Shown piece by piece: positions 46,614-59,031 of a DNA stretch of 64,000 nucleotides. The notes below the pieces were generated by a model that saw nothing but the letters and a program-made list of their open reading frames with translations, searched no databases and was not told the DNA's origin. Made by a program: the position numbers and the translations under genes. The stretch lies in contig CM060855.1 of assembly GCA_030737835.1 (NCBI GenBank), positions 857,599 to 921,598 of the forward strand, given 5' to 3'. Numbering within the stretch: the stretch's first letter is position 1; each line of letters opens with the position of its first letter. Origin of the DNA: Acorus gramineus (taxonomy: Eukaryota > Streptophyta > Magnoliopsida > Acorales > Acoraceae).

Positions 46614-47013
46614 ACACATGTTTGGATACAAAATTAGACTTATTTTGGGGTATAAGTAATGGAATAATTGATTTTGTATTTGATTGTGTTTTGAATTATT
46701 TTAGTTGAAAAACGTAATAATAATTTTTTATTGTTTAGATAAAATGTGAATAAAGTGTTAATAGGATTTATAAAATGTATAAAATAATAATAATTGATTT
46801 GATAGGTGATTTATAAAAGGTGATGACAATTGATTTGATAATTAACCCACATATTTTTAGGTGGAATAACTTTAATTATATGGGTTTGCTGGAATCCATA
46901 TTCCACTTTTATACTGGCATAATTTATCTTAGGATATTCAGTGCATCCAAAAATTACTTATCCTGCTCTATTCAAGGTTATTCCATGACTTGTTTCGTAT
47001 CCAAACAAGATGT
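46614..47013. mobile_element. MITE family B, copy 2
   Basis: Terminal repeats ACATGTTTGGATAC and, reversed, CTTGTTTGGATAC. The body shares TGATTGTGTTTTGAATTATT and AAAATGTGAATAAAGTG with 32806-33110. Confidence 0.7.
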
Positions 47014-47516
47014 TTTTTGGTTTTGGAGCAATGTGGGACAGAAAATGATTTTTATTTGATAAATATGATCTTTCATTTTATGTTTTATTTTAAAAAATTT
47101 GTTGTCTCTTTGGAGGAATCTTTTAACACATACAACCATCAGTCCATCATATTAATATATATTTCAAATAAAAAAATTATAATAAAACATGCATGCATTC
47201 ACTATCTAAAATTATATATTTCAAAACAATTCACAAGTTGTATAACAAATTTGAATACTTGCGTTATTATCTAACATATTCTATTTGTAAACAAATAATT
47301 TTTTTTTTAAAAGACAGATTTTGTTACCGTGATTTTATTTCTGAATTCGTAGTATAACTTCTGAGTAAATAAGAGAAAAGAGAGAAAGCAAACAAAATCT
47401 GAGCACCAAATTATACCATTACATCTAAGGAGATGAGGGTTTTCATTTTTTGAAATGGAATGTGAACATATCTATTTCAGAAAAACAAATAATATCTTAA
47501 ATTTTTTTATGGGTTA
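47014..47516. other. AT-rich stretch, nothing recognised
   Basis: No gene or element end supported. Confidence 0.4.
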
Positions 47517-48193
47517 AAGACATCTAAGTCCTTACAAATATAAAAAAAAACCCATATAAGTCCCTGTTAAAATTGGGACAGACATACGAGTCCCTGAAAA
47601 CACAGAAAAACTCAATTATCATCCCTGAGTTAAATTTTCATCTAAACTGAATATAATTGGTGGACATTAAAATCTTTATAAACAGTCATAAAGATAAATT
47701 ATATTAATTTATCTTTATGACTGTTTATAAGGACAGCAATGTCTACACAATTAAATGTAAAAATCTTTTATGGGTATTTTTTTCTTTTACAGGGACCAAT
47801 TTGTTTTTACGATTGTTTATAAGGACTGTAATGTTTATTCAATTAAATGTAAATGTCTTTTAGGGGTAATTTTATCTTTTGCGGGGACTAATTTGTCTTT
47901 ATGATTATTTATAGGGACTGTAATGTGTACACAATTTAATGTGAAAGTCTTTTAGAGGCAATTTTATCTTTTGCAGAGACTAATTTGTTTTTATGACTAT
48001 TTATAAGGACTTTAATGTCTACATAATTATATGTGATGGAATATTTTGAGAATATTTCATTAAGTTTGGATGAAAATTTAACTCAGGGATAATAATTGAG
48101 TTTTTCTGAATTTTCAGGGACTCAATACGTCTGTTTCAATTTTAATAGAAACTTATATAAATTTTTTCATGTTTGTAGGGTTTAAATGTCTTT
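47517..48193. mobile_element. long-TIR element with internal tandem repeats
   Basis: Inverted arms of about 130 bp: AAAGACATCTAAGTCC ... GAGTTAAATTTTCATC on the left and GATGAAAATTTAACTC ... AAATGTCTTT on the right. The loop holds about four units of 110-120 bp with TAAGGACTGTAATGT and TTTTATCTTTTGC. MULE-like architecture, but no TSD was found. No transposase. Confidence 0.65.
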
Positions 48194-48486
48194 AACTCTA
48201 TTTTTATTAGAGCAAAGGAAGAAGGAAAGGAAAAGTAACAAGAGGGTGGAGGTGGATGACCTCATGAGAAGTAGATATGGGGATGAGGGTTGGGATCCCC
48301 CATATTATCCATCTGTGTGAACCAACCACAGCCTAACCTATCATGTTGGTGTTCACATTTTTCATGAAAAATGTCAAGTTTTCTTTTATTTTTTTTATTT
48401 TTGCCCACTTGTCTGATGTTGTAACACATTAATGTCGAGAGATGAGATCTATTTTTTAAATTAAAAAAAGACATCTCTTTTTAAAA

Positions 48487-49535
48487 AAAAAAAAGAAAAA
48501 AGGGAGCGTTTGGTGTTCATTTTGGCGTCTTCGGTCCGTGATATTTGGGGGACTTTATACATATAAAATCGATTTAAAGAGCCTACCTTTCGAAGGTTCA
48601 AAAATCGATCTCTGTTTCTCTCTCTGTAGCGAAAAAAAAGCCTCTTCAGTCTCTGCTTCAAAGGTGAGTCCCATCTTTTAATTGATTGATTAATCCAAAA
48701 CCACCAATGGAGAAGTTCCCCTACAAAAGATGCTTTTTCGAAATCGAAAAAGATCGTTTTTTGATGCGCACCCAAAGCCAAAACAACTTTGTAGACCTTT
48801 ATATATGCAGTAGTTTTTAGAAATCTTTTCAAATTAAGCTTTTTGAAATTGAAAAAATCATTTTTTGATGGGCACCCAGAACCCAAACGTCTCTGTAGAC
48901 CTTTAAAAATGCAATCTTTTGAAGAACCCATTAAAGCAAATCACACAGTAACATCAGGAACCATTAATCATTGTCCAAACTACTTTTTATATCATAGAAA
49001 AAAAAAACCTATGTGTAATATGATAAATCACATCACAAAAGTGAAATCCATCTATTTTTTTTTTAATTTCTGTTTCCCCCTTTCAATCTCTCCTAGAAAA
49101 CAAAATCTTGAAAATGAAAGGGTCTCTGAATCCACCAATTTGGGTGAAGACGAACGGATATTTTTAAAAGAGATAGAGAGATAAATATGAGCATATAATT
49201 TTTTTTGAGTTTCATTAGTTGACAGGTTATTAAAGACCATCTATGTTTTGAGGGGTTGGAGTGATGTGTGACAAAAAATAATTTGTATATGATATATGGT
49301 ATGTCTCTGCTTTTGTTCTTATATCTTTATTTATTTATTATTTTTTCTTAGTAATTTATATGGAATGCAATTTTATGTGGGAATTTTTAAATTGAATTTT
49401 GCCTCTTTTGGAGAAATGTTTTATCTGTTTTGTTTTGGGTGTGTACATGATATATAATAATCTTTATGATATATAATAATCTTGGGTTTCTTTTCAAAGA
49501 GATTGAAAGAACTGCCCGTTTGTGATTAAAATATC
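48487..49535 (+). pseudogene. duplicated FEX 5' region (leader exon and start of intron 1)
   Basis: Nearly collinear with 59705-60690: GGGAGCGTTTGGTGTTCATT, then GATCTCTGTTTCTCTC, then the donor CTTCAAAGGTGAGTCCC (exon end at 48663), then intron sequence to about 49535. No FEX coding exon follows. The strongest open frames across it are antisense to the leader and not credible genes. It could still act as a promoter for an untranslated transcript. Confidence 0.8.
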
Positions 49536-49700
49536 GGTTTTTTTAGTTTTAAGTCCTCCTAAACATGTCTATTTAGAGATCGATTCCTCACTTTATAATA
49601 TTATTTTTTAAGTCCTCATAATTATACGATTTGTAAGTTGTTAATCTTTTCATCAAATGTCCATATGTTAAAGGTGAATGGAGTTGTGAAATACTGAAAA
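49536..49700. repeat. single arm of a foldback MULE
   Basis: TTTTAGTTTTAAGTCCTCC, GAGATCGATTCCTCACTTT and AAGTCCTCATAATTATACG belong to the foldback family seen at 43715 and 54671. No partner arm. It marks the right end of the duplicated FEX block. Confidence 0.5.
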
Positions 49701-50939
49701 TACCCCACCCAAAGTTAGAAGACCTTAAGTTATCTTCAGTCTATACTCAAAATTATATTCAAATTTTTAATGAAATTTGAGTAAAAGCTTCATATGATGG
49801 GTAAGCCCTCAATGGTCACAGCACAATGATTTATGATTTATTTGTATCAAAGGTAGATCATGAATTCAAATTTAGACAAAAATTGGAGTAAATAATTGAG
49901 AGATTTTGGATGACTTTTACTTAAATTTAAGTTTAGTTATACATCCGGGTATAAATGGACTTATCACTGATTTCGTCCCCACCCAGCCCTAACTTTCATC
50001 CCCACCCAAAACCTAACATCCGTCCCCACCCAAAAAAGCTCGACCCCACTCAAGCAGACCTCCCTCGTCCCCGCCCGAGATCAACAGAGGCATCAACGGA
50101 GGTACCATTCAAGGCTCTTGATCATCCTCTCTGCCTCTCTCTATCTTCTCTAAATTTCCAATTTCCAAGCTTTACTTGATTAAAGGGAAGCAATACACAA
50201 AAAAGCCAGAAAGAAATAGAGAAAAAATGGGTTCTTTTTAGGGGATTGGAAATTGAAATGGTGGGGGTGCTTAGATCTCTGGTTCTCCATTTGAGAAGTC
50301 AAATTGGGTTTTGGTTTTTTATTTTGTGCTCTCTTTTGTCTGTTTTGGGATCTTTCGGCTTCAAAACAGAGATGGGTTTCCACTTCGTTGCAAAAGCTAT
50401 AGAATTTGTGTTCCCATTTAGTGGTCCATTGAAAAAAAAATCTCTTTTATAAAGGATGGACCAATGGAGGTTTAATTGGACCAAGGGAGGTTTAATCGGA
50501 CATGATTGGGATAGTTGATTACTTTATTCTTAAAAAAGAAAAAAGAATAATTCTCTTTTTAAAAGGAATGGACCAATAGATTGTCTTAATTTCTTGTGGA
50601 GTCTACTTTTGTTTCTTTTGTTTTGTTTTGTGTTATTGTTTCACTCTATATCGTTTTATTTTTTAAATTTTATATTCTCTAAATATTTTTAAATTTTTAA
50701 AAATTGTAACCTTTGTCTGATGACTTAATGAGGTATGTATATTGCTCTATTTTAACAAATGTAAAAAAATATATATTTATATGACTATCGGGATATATAA
50801 ACTGTCTTTTAATACGATTCTTTGTTATCAAATTGTTAAAATTCATTCAATTCATCTTACATAATTTATTTGATGAGATGGAATTGGCTGATCAAATCAA
50901 ATAAGAACAAGTACATTATCCATTCCCCAAAAATAAAAT
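49701..50939. other. gene-poor stretch
   Basis: A C-rich leader-like patch (49970-50100, CCCCACCCA repeats) is followed by AT-rich DNA. No credible coding exon recognised. Confidence 0.4.
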
Positions 50940-51119
50940 AGAGCTTTCTATTTCACTTTATGCGCCGAAATGCTTCTCCAATCTTCCCTTTGGAGGTGAG
51001 TCCCAAAACAACCAGTAAGAAACTTTTGGAAAGGGAAAAAGATGGCTTTTTGATGGGCACACAGAAACCAAACATCTTTGTAGATTTTTAAAAAGTGATT
51101 TTTTTTAAAAAAGAAAAAG
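50940..51119 (+). pseudogene. third, diverged copy of the FEX 5' region, left part
   Basis: GGAGGTGAGTCCCAAAA keeps a donor-like site, and TTTTTGATGGGCACACAG and CATCTTTGTAGATTTTTAAA match the intron 1 region at 60050-60110. It continues after the MULE at 54336 (ACAACCCATTAAAGAAAATC). Confidence 0.7.
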
Positions 51120-51339
51120 AGAAATTAATTAGGGGTACCTGATGATACCACTGTAATAATAATAAGTCCCTTAATTTTTTTTACTTTTTTTTTTATGTCC
51201 CTCCATCCATCCGTCTATTTTGTTAAGGTCTTTCTATCCATCCTCAGTTAACTCTACCTGTTTTTCTTCCCTTTTTAACTCTATCCCCATCTCTTCTTTT
51301 GTTTTCCTCTCCTTCCAACGTAATATAAAATATAACAGT

Positions 51340-52810
51340 GTACATGAGAAATATAACAATGTACAAGAGGAGCATAACAATGAATTTTGGAGTTACATCT
51401 GCTATTTCAATCACCACCATAGATTTAAATAATCTGTTGTTTAAATCACCACCACGGATTTACAAAATTATTATTTACATATTCTGTTTATAACTTTTAC
51501 ATTCTTTTTTAAAATACGTTATTCGAGCATCATTCTCTTTCGCTCTTCGAATAACTTTTATTGTGCACCCCTTTCGGAATTTTGGTATGTCATGTTGCCC
51601 CTATTCCATGCTCGTTTCCTTTATGAGGTGCTCACTGTATTCGACAACAAACATACCATAGTCAATCTTAAAAACATCATCAATTAATTAATATTGTATC
51701 ACTTACATTGAGACATTATTAATGACAGTATAAGAATAACTCTTATCCATTGCATTGTTGTGGACATTGGTTAACCCTTGTGAGTGGCCAATAAAAAACA
51801 TCATGCATAGAATGGTGCATATTGAAATATATTTTCAACCACTGGACTTGCACATTAGAGAGAAAATATCTCAGATATCAGTGTCTATAAGTCCCCTAGA
51901 CTAGTAAAAAGAATTAAATGATATCAATATACTACATAATCAGAAGAAGGATTTATCGTTGTACATATATATTTCAGTGTACTAATGACAATGTAAATCA
52001 TATTTTCAAAACATTAATGGTGTACAAATGAAGCATATTAGTGTCTACGAGTTGGGAGTCCTGGAGATCACTGCTCCAACTGTGAACTTGTGCCTAAAAG
52101 CATAAGTAGCTCCTTGAACATATAGGTCAAAATAAACAATGTAAAAAATATATATACACATCCTAAAAGCCTATAAACAATCCTAAAAGCCCAAATTTTT
52201 AGTTCATACTAGGATTTTGCATATTAAATATAAAATATACAGACCAATCTTTATAAGTGGAGCATAAGGGGAGCATAATAGAGAAAATATAACAATGTAC
52301 AGGAGGAGCATAACAGTGTATAAGATAAGCATAATAATGAATTTGAAAGTTCTTTTGTCATGTAAATACTCTTATAACTACAAAGAGTACAAGCAAAATT
52401 AGCAAGTTAGAGTCCTGAATACCAAAATGATCAATGTTAAGCTTGGTTCTATATTATATTAAGATTTTGCATATTAAATATAAAATATGCTAACCAATCT
52501 GTACAAGAGGAGCATAACAGATAAAATATACTGACCAATATATATAAGAGGAGCATAAGACAGAAAATATAACAGTGTACAGAAGGAGCATAACAATGAA
52601 CTTTGGAATTCTTTTGTCACGTGGATACCCCTATAATTACAAAGAGTACAAACAAAACTAGCAAGTTTAGAGTTCTAAATACTAAAATAAACAATGTTAA
52701 GCTAGTTTCTATATTATATTAGGAGCATAATAGTGTATAGGGGTCGCATAACAATGTACAAAAAATGCATAACAGTGTACAAGAGGAGCATAACAGTGTA
52801 CATTGAGTTT
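51340..52810. repeat. scattered GAGCATAACAGTGTAC motif
   Basis: ATAACAGTGTAC / ATAACAATGTAC, often after AGAGGAGC, recurs about a dozen times, irregularly spaced. The reverse complement GTACACTGTTAT is the core of the minisatellite in the MULE at 1765-4640. Confidence 0.75.
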
Positions 52811-53924
52811 TGTTTATAGATATGACTGCTCTCTATCTTTCAAAATATACACACACGTATAGTGATTCGAACAATGTTTTGATCCTAACAGTCCACTATC
52901 TCTAGTAGAACCTGCTTAAAGAAAATATGGTAGTTATGTATGCTATTTTCTAACAATAAACTTGGTTAAATTTAAATACTTGATTATATATTCAACATGT
53001 TATAAAGGATTTGTGGGTCTTATTAACCTATGTTGGTGTAGTCCATATAGTCACTCTGTTTAATTGCATAAATTTATATCTTTTGAGTTTGACTATGTTC
53101 TCTTTCAAGCAAATATTGGATACCCTCTCTTTTGTCTTGTACATATGTGAATTATGAAGCGAGAGAATGTTATGAAGCTAGTGACCATTTACTTGATTGC
53201 TCACAAGAATACATCCATCTTGATGACAATTACACTATATATCACAAGCATATTCTTCCTTACTCACAACCACAACATTATATATATACATGATGCACAG
53301 CCTTGCTTTCATGCTTTTCATGTTGCTTCCCTCCAGGCATTTTCCCTTCACCCTATCAGATTGGGTTTCATATCAATTTCCCCAACCAACAACAGTGCAC
53401 ACATTGGTTCCCTCAACCTTTCATATTCAATTAAATCAGAGTGGGGAAGCTATATAACTTACTCATATACTCAACATCACCAAATTAAAATAACAACATA
53501 ATTTTGTTACTATAATATGCATAAACTGTTAATATATATGGGCCATGTCTGAGTGTGTGTTTGAACTTCATTTTTTTCTCTTGATATTTCAAGTATTTTA
53601 TTCGCTTATGTTATTCTTTTAAAACATTAACAACACCTAAAGATAGGTAGACATCCAAATAATATGTATAATATTGCAGTAGTTTAGCATATAATCTCAA
53701 AATTAGCAAGTCATGCAGATCTCATGCTCCATAAACACTCTCTTCAACCTATAATCGAACTTTTATGCCCTAATTTAACAATTCCCTCAAATTTCTCAAA
53801 ATCAAAGTTATATGAGGCAAAACCTAACCTATAATTCCTCAATTGAACACAAGTTTCATCAATTCATCACATCTAACAACCTCAAAAGATGAAGTACCAA
53901 TAGAGATAGATAGAGGGAGGAGGG

Positions 53925-54102
53925 AGATATGCCTTAGAAGGGATGCAACCGACGTTGAGGCAGATGCCGTCGAGCCGTGTTTTTGGATGCACGTGGCCTT
54001 GAGTCCCAGTTGCGTCGCCTTGAAAGCCGCCATGTATCCTCCTGGGCCGCCGTTGATGACGAGCGCCGTTGATTTGAAGGAGGCGAGGGTTTTCACAGTC
54101 AA
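53925..54102 (-). pseudogene. captured fragment of mitochondrial dihydrolipoyl dehydrogenase
   Basis: The minus strand reads ALVINGGPGGYMAAFKATQL then GLKATCIQKHGS, and in a shifted frame [12 protein letters not shown]. This is the FAD-binding start of lipoamide dehydrogenase (normally '[48 protein letters not shown]') with its redox-active CLNVGC disulfide motif. The usual first Gly of the GGGPGG loop is Asn. A frameshift separates the two halves, and the rest of the enzyme is missing. It cannot make an active E3 subunit. It lies just inside the right terminal repeat of the MULE. Confidence 0.85.
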
Positions 54103-54325
54103 GATTTGGGAGAGGGTGTAGAGTGGATTGGGTTTTTATTTTTTGGGGGAGATTGTTTTAAATAGAAGGGTATAAAAGGTATTTTAAATGACTGTTAAGT
54201 AGTCTGTTAGTTAGAGGGACTCAAAGATAATATGATTTGAGTTTATGAACTTTTTCTTAAGGTAAAACAGTCTAGAGACTAATCGTTAATAGATAGGTAT
54301 ACTCAGCGATCCCTAATTAATATCC

Positions 54326-54460
54326 CTAAAAGAAAAATGTGATTTTTTTAACAACCCATTAAAGAAAATCACATAGATCACAAATTTCCAAAAGAAAAAA
54401 GATGGCCACTTTTTGTGCATGACAAATTAAGCCGGTCAAATATATTTTTAAAAAAATCTT
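54326..54460 (+). pseudogene. third copy of the FEX 5' region, right part
   Basis: Continuation of 50940-51119 on the other side of the MULE: ACAACCCATTAAAGAAAATC then ACATAG corresponds to GAACCCATTAAAGCAAATC at 60113-60131 in the FEX intron. Confidence 0.6.
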
Positions 54461-54670
54461 TAAATCCTTATCTGAAAAATAAAAAATATTCGATGGTATT
54501 CGGAGATTCAGAATGTAGATATGGATATCATTATATCTGATATGAAAAATATTTGAATCCGACATATATTATAAAATTGGGTTTTTTGCATATATATACC
54601 ATTGAAAAACATGTTATTTATTTTTTTACCATCACAAATAGTCTATTTATTTGTATACCATTAAAATCTT

Positions 54671-55925
54671 GGGATTTTTGTATTTAAGTCGCTGTAAACA
54701 TGCTTATTTAGGGATCGATCCCGTCATTCTTCATATTTCTTTTCAAGTCTCCATATTCAACCGCCTATTTGGTTTTTAGTCCCTTTGTCAAACGTCCATC
54801 CATACACCGTTAATTTGTGAAATGTGATTTATTTTTAAGTCCCTGTAAACCATTGTTCAGGAATGCGCTCCGTGCGGCTGCATATGCGGCCACACGGGCA
54901 GTTCGGTCCATCGACCGAACCGACTCGGGGAACAGGCGGGTATATGCGGGTTGGGCCCGCATATGCGACCCGTTCCCGCTTGTGCGCCCGCAATAAAAAG
55001 TTTATACGGGTCGACCCATTTAACAATTTAAACAGGCTGACCCGTTTAACATTAGTAAACAAAAAAACAAAAAAAAAAGGGCAGCCGGCCCTAACTCATC
55101 TTCTTCATCTCCTCGGCCAACCATCTTCTTCAATAACTCCTTCAGTGTTGATTCCATCGTCTTCTTCAACGCCGATTCCTCCTTCAGTGACTACTCCGGC
55201 TCGGGTATGCCATCTCTTAATCTATCTCTCATTCCCTCCCCCTTCTCTGATTTCTAATTCTATGTCTCATTATCTCTTATTCCCTTCTCTCCATCTCTTT
55301 TTCTCTGTCATTCGGTCTAATCTTTATGAAATAAATTTCATGATTTAATCATTGAATGATTGTATGATTTGTATCATTGATTCATTGTATATTTGTATTA
55401 TATATTTATATGAAACAATTGTATGATTGTATTTGTTTGAAACTCTTTCATTGTATGATTGTATCATTGTTTGAAATAATTAATTATGAAAATTTGATGT
55501 ATTGGTAATGGTATAATAAATTATAATTATGTAATATTGTAACTTATGTTTATATGTTGAACTATTGATAAAAAAATATAGAACCACATATACTCCCGCA
55601 TACCGCATATACTCTGTGCGGTACTACATATTAGAACACTGCTGTAAACTATGTTATTTAGTGATTAGTCCTTCCCTTCTTCATATTTTACCGGGACTGA
55701 TCATTAAATAACATAGTTACAGGGACTTAACACTAAATAACATAGTTTACATAGACTTAAAAATAAAATTACATTTCACAAATTAACGCTGTATGGACGG
55801 ACATTTGACAGAATTACTAAAAACTAAATAGGCGGTTGAATATGGGGACTTAAAAAGAAATATGAAGAAGTGAGGGTCCGATCCCTAAATAGGCATGTTT
55901 ACATAGACTTAAAACTAAAAATCTC
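54671..55925. mobile_element. middle foldback MULE of the second nest
   Basis: The left arm starts GGGATTTTTGTATTTAAGTC and includes AGGGATCGATCCCGTCATTC and CAACCGCCTATTTGG. The right arm ends, reversed, GAGATTTTTAGTTTTAAGTC. TSD TAAAATCTT (54662-54670) against TAAAATGTT (55926-55934), 8/9. A hAT element sits in it at 54851-55641. Same family as 43715-43988. Confidence 0.85.
54851..55641. mobile_element. non-autonomous hAT, innermost layer of the second nest
   Basis: Ends CATTGTTCAGGAATGCG and, reversed, CAGTGTTCTAATATG, with the perfect 8-bp TSD CTGTAAAC at 54843-54850 and 55642-55649. GCATATGCGG-type subterminal words. No transposase in 791 bp. Confidence 0.92.
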
Positions 55926-56751
55926 TAAAATGTTTCTTAATGAACAAATGTGTCATTCCGTCACTTTTTAAAACCAAGATAAACTTAACTAGAGTTAATT
56001 TTCTAACCAATAATTAAAAATGACAAAAATAACCTTAGATATGATATCTTCCATAATGTAAATAATTAAACACAATAATATAATTGATTTCTTGTTCTTT
56101 CCAAATTGTACATGTGCCTTTCTTCTTCCTCTTCCTTTTTCTTTATGAATCAAGAGTTAAGGTTTTTTACTCCTTCATCAACTATGGTGGATTTTATCAT
56201 TCTTCAACAACAATCATTAATGTGGTATTTTAATGTATAATATATAGATCAATTGACTCCATATGATTTTTGGCAATATGTTGCACGACAGGGGCATTTT
56301 TTTTTTTAGATTAAAATGTGTTTTATCTTTACTTAGGCTCTTTGGGTTTAAATCTAATGGAGGATTGTGTGCTTACATGAGTTGTAACTTGCGAGTTAAA
56401 TTTTTTATGATGGCCATTTTTTATGTTTTATATGAATTAATTCATTTTTATAGTAAAATTTAATTCTTTTATTATTTTCATGGTATAAAAATAAATATAA
56501 TTTTTTGATGGTATAAAAATAAATGCTATATTTTGTAATGGCCAATATGAAAATAAAAAATTAAAGATATTTTAGTAATTTCCTCATGACTTTAACGTGT
56601 TAGTAAAAAAATTGATAGAACTTAACTAAGATGGTAAAAATGCATAATTTTAAATATTTTAATGGTATACAAATAAATAGACTATTTATGATGGTAAAAA
56701 AATAAATAACATGTTTTTCAATAGTATACATGCAAAAAACCCTATAAAATT

Positions 56752-57099
56752 ATATAATGTCCATATGTGTTATCTTGTATAATCATGATATATTATATTA
56801 CCATTAAATTTACAATTTAAATATCTGAAAGAGATAATAATACATAAAATTTCAATTTTAATTTTCATATTTCTATAATGTATCACTCGATTAACCAAAT
56901 TAATGTTAATATTTAAATATGTTAATTATCTAAAAATATGCTAAGAGATCCGAATATGAAAATCAACATAAGATATTGATATTATTGTATCCAACCTGTT
57001 GACATGCTTATTCAAAATGCACCAAGTTTTTTTTTTTTTCTATTTTTTTTTTAGGAGGTAGTTGATGTGACACAATAATTTAGGGGTATAACTTGGGTG
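56752..57099. other. AT-rich stretch, nothing recognised
   Basis: No gene or element end supported. Confidence 0.4.
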
Positions 57100-57107
57100 G
57101 GTTGAAC

Positions 57108-58042
57108 TAGGCCTGTCAACGGGTCGGGTCCAGACCCGGACTCGACCTGACCCGGACCCGACTCGACCCGGACCCGATTGCATGTGTAATATACCTGACC
57201 CGATTTGGACCCGACCCGAGTTGGATCTGACCCGGCAGACCCGAACAAACAAACGGGTCGGGTCTGGGTCCACCCCGCCCCGACCCGTTGGACCCGAGAC
57301 CCGATTGTTTTATTAAAATATGCTCATATATTATAAGACCATTAGTATTAGTTGATACATAATTTTATTTCTTACTTAACTTATTTTTGTATCTACAAGT
57401 TCATAAATCATAATCATAACAATCCTATAAATCATAAGTCATAATCATAACATTTTTTTTGTTGTGTTGATGTTGCAACTTGCAAGAACTTGATTGTTTA
57501 ATATGTAATAAACTTAGTAATGTATTGTCGTCGGATTGTTTTGGACAATTAACTTATTAGTTTTTAAATTTGTATGATTAATTAATTTGTTGCGTGATTT
57601 ATGTTTATTATTTAGGTTAATATGTTAGTGTTTATTGTTTTGAATGTTGTTTAAGTTAATATTGTTTTGAATGTTTGTATAATTAGTTATGTTTATTATT
57701 TAGGTTAATATGTTTTTTTATGTTAGTGATTTTTGTTTTGGATATATTTTAATAATTCATTTACTTCTTTTGAATTGTATAAAATTATATTCAAACAGAG
57801 TCTCATTAACAATAATGTTTTATTACAAAAAATTTCAAATAGAATGATAAGGCAAACAAATATATGAGCTCTTTTTTTTTTTGTTTACCCAACCATCCGA
57901 CCGACCCGACCCGGGTCCGACGGGTCTGGGTCCGGGTCTACATTTCCCTGGACCTGCCGGGTCCTGAGTTGGACCCGGACCCGCCGGGTCCTGTCACGGG
58001 TTGGGTTCGAGTCCACCCCGACCCGACCCGTTGACAGGCCTA
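57108..58042. mobile_element. non-autonomous hAT (935 bp)
   Basis: Perfect terminal repeats TAGGCCTGTCAACGGGTCGG (right end reversed is the same). 8-bp TSD GGTTGAAC (57100-57107) against GGTTGATC (58043-58050), 7/8. Both ends are rich in GACCCG. The ends resemble those of the hAT at 14315-26467 (TAGGCCTGTTAATAGGTC), so that element's relatives may have mobilised it. No coding. Confidence 0.92.
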
Positions 58043-58109
58043 GGTTGATCCCAACCCACCCAGGCGGTTCAGTCAGCCGACCGAACAGCTTCCACCAAAA
58101 TGCGCTGAT

Positions 58110-59031
58110 ATGGGATGCGGCCCGATCCCGCATGGCGCCCGCTTAAGCGGGGCTGGAAAAAAAACAAAACCAAAGGGCTTCTCGGCCGGCCCTAACAGAA
58201 CTTCTTCAGGGGTTTTTCTTCTTCAATATCTTCTTCAGGGGTTCTTCACGTCTTCTTCGATCTTCTCATTCTTCTTCGATATTGTTTCATCGATTCATCA
58301 GCTCTTCATCAGGTCATTTGAACTTGAGTGGCGGCGCCACCGTCTCCGCTGCCATCGGGGATGCCGACGCGTTCAGCACCGAAGACTACTCACCGTCCTC
58401 GACATCCGATGGAGGTCTCGACGACCACAACAACCACATTGCCTGAAGATCTTGTGAGGACAAGAGAGGGGGGTTCTCTTGGTGGAGGCAAAGAAGGAAG
58501 GGGAGGATTTGGAGGAGGAGGTGTGTCTCTCTCTCTATGTTCTCTCTCTCCCTCTCATCATTTTTTCCCCCCGTATGGAGACTGTTTTAGGCAGAGTTGC
58601 TAAAGGTGGTGTCTTGGATATTTGAGTTTTTAGGCAGAGTTGCTGAAAGTGGTGACACATGTCCTAGGTATTTGTCAATGCTTTACATTAGTAGAGTTTG
58701 GCTTTGAGTGAATTTTTTTTATATTTTTATTGTTGGATGTTGTTAAATATGATAGATTATTTCTAACAGATGTATATGCTGATGATATGGAATATATAAA
58801 TTCTAGCCTTTACAATATTGGAACATTTTTATTAAAATGAAACATTATGTGTCTTTAACATGTATCATTTGTATAATATGTCTTTAATATTTATCTTGAT
58901 ATGTTAATTAAAAATCATCATATATTTTTTATTAATAAAAATATAGAATCGCATATACTTCACGCATATCGCATATACTCTATACGGTATCCTGACCCCA
59001 CGGACAACGCATACCGCATTTCAGAACACTG
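58110..59031. mobile_element. hAT relative of the element at 54851, left end unclear
   Basis: GGCCGGCCCTAACAGAACTT, then near the right end CGCATATCGCATATACTC and the terminus CGCATTTCAGAACACTG at 59031, match the element at 54851-55641. The left end was not identified. The plus-strand GC-rich patch at 58320-58540 gives open frames of low complexity that I do not count as genes. Confidence 0.6.

Larger units (their letters stand above)
51120..54325. mobile_element. MULE carrying a host gene fragment (Pack-MULE-like)
   Basis: The left end GAGAAATTAATTAGGGGTACC and the right end reversed AGGGATATTAATTAGGGATCG are related terminal repeats. AAAAGAAAAA flanks both sides (about 51110-51119 and 54329-54338) as a 10-bp TSD, though its low complexity weakens it. 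The sequences outside are the two halves of one diverged copy of the FEX 5' region, which independently shows that this block is an insertion. The interior repeats GAGCATAACAGTGTAC words (51340-52800). Near the right end is a minus-strand piece of mitochondrial dihydrolipoyl dehydrogenase. No transposase. Confidence 0.78.
54579..56742. mobile_element. outer foldback MULE of the second nest
   Basis: The left arm GGGTTTTTTGCATATATATA ... GTATACCATTAAAAT is mirrored by the right arm, reversed: GGGTTTTTTGCATGTATAC ... GTATACCATTAAAAT. The perfect 9-bp TSD TATAAAATT is at 54570-54578 and 56743-56751. Inserted inside it is a second foldback element (54671-55925). No coding. Confidence 0.88.

Noticed and set aside
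48461-48931. A 156-codon minus-strand open frame
   Set aside because: It is antisense to the duplicated FEX leader and intron; the FEX-proximal copy does not preserve it.
58320-58540. Plus-strand GC-rich coding-like frames with GGGG-rich peptides
   Set aside because: Low complexity, no recognised domain, inside a hAT-like element.
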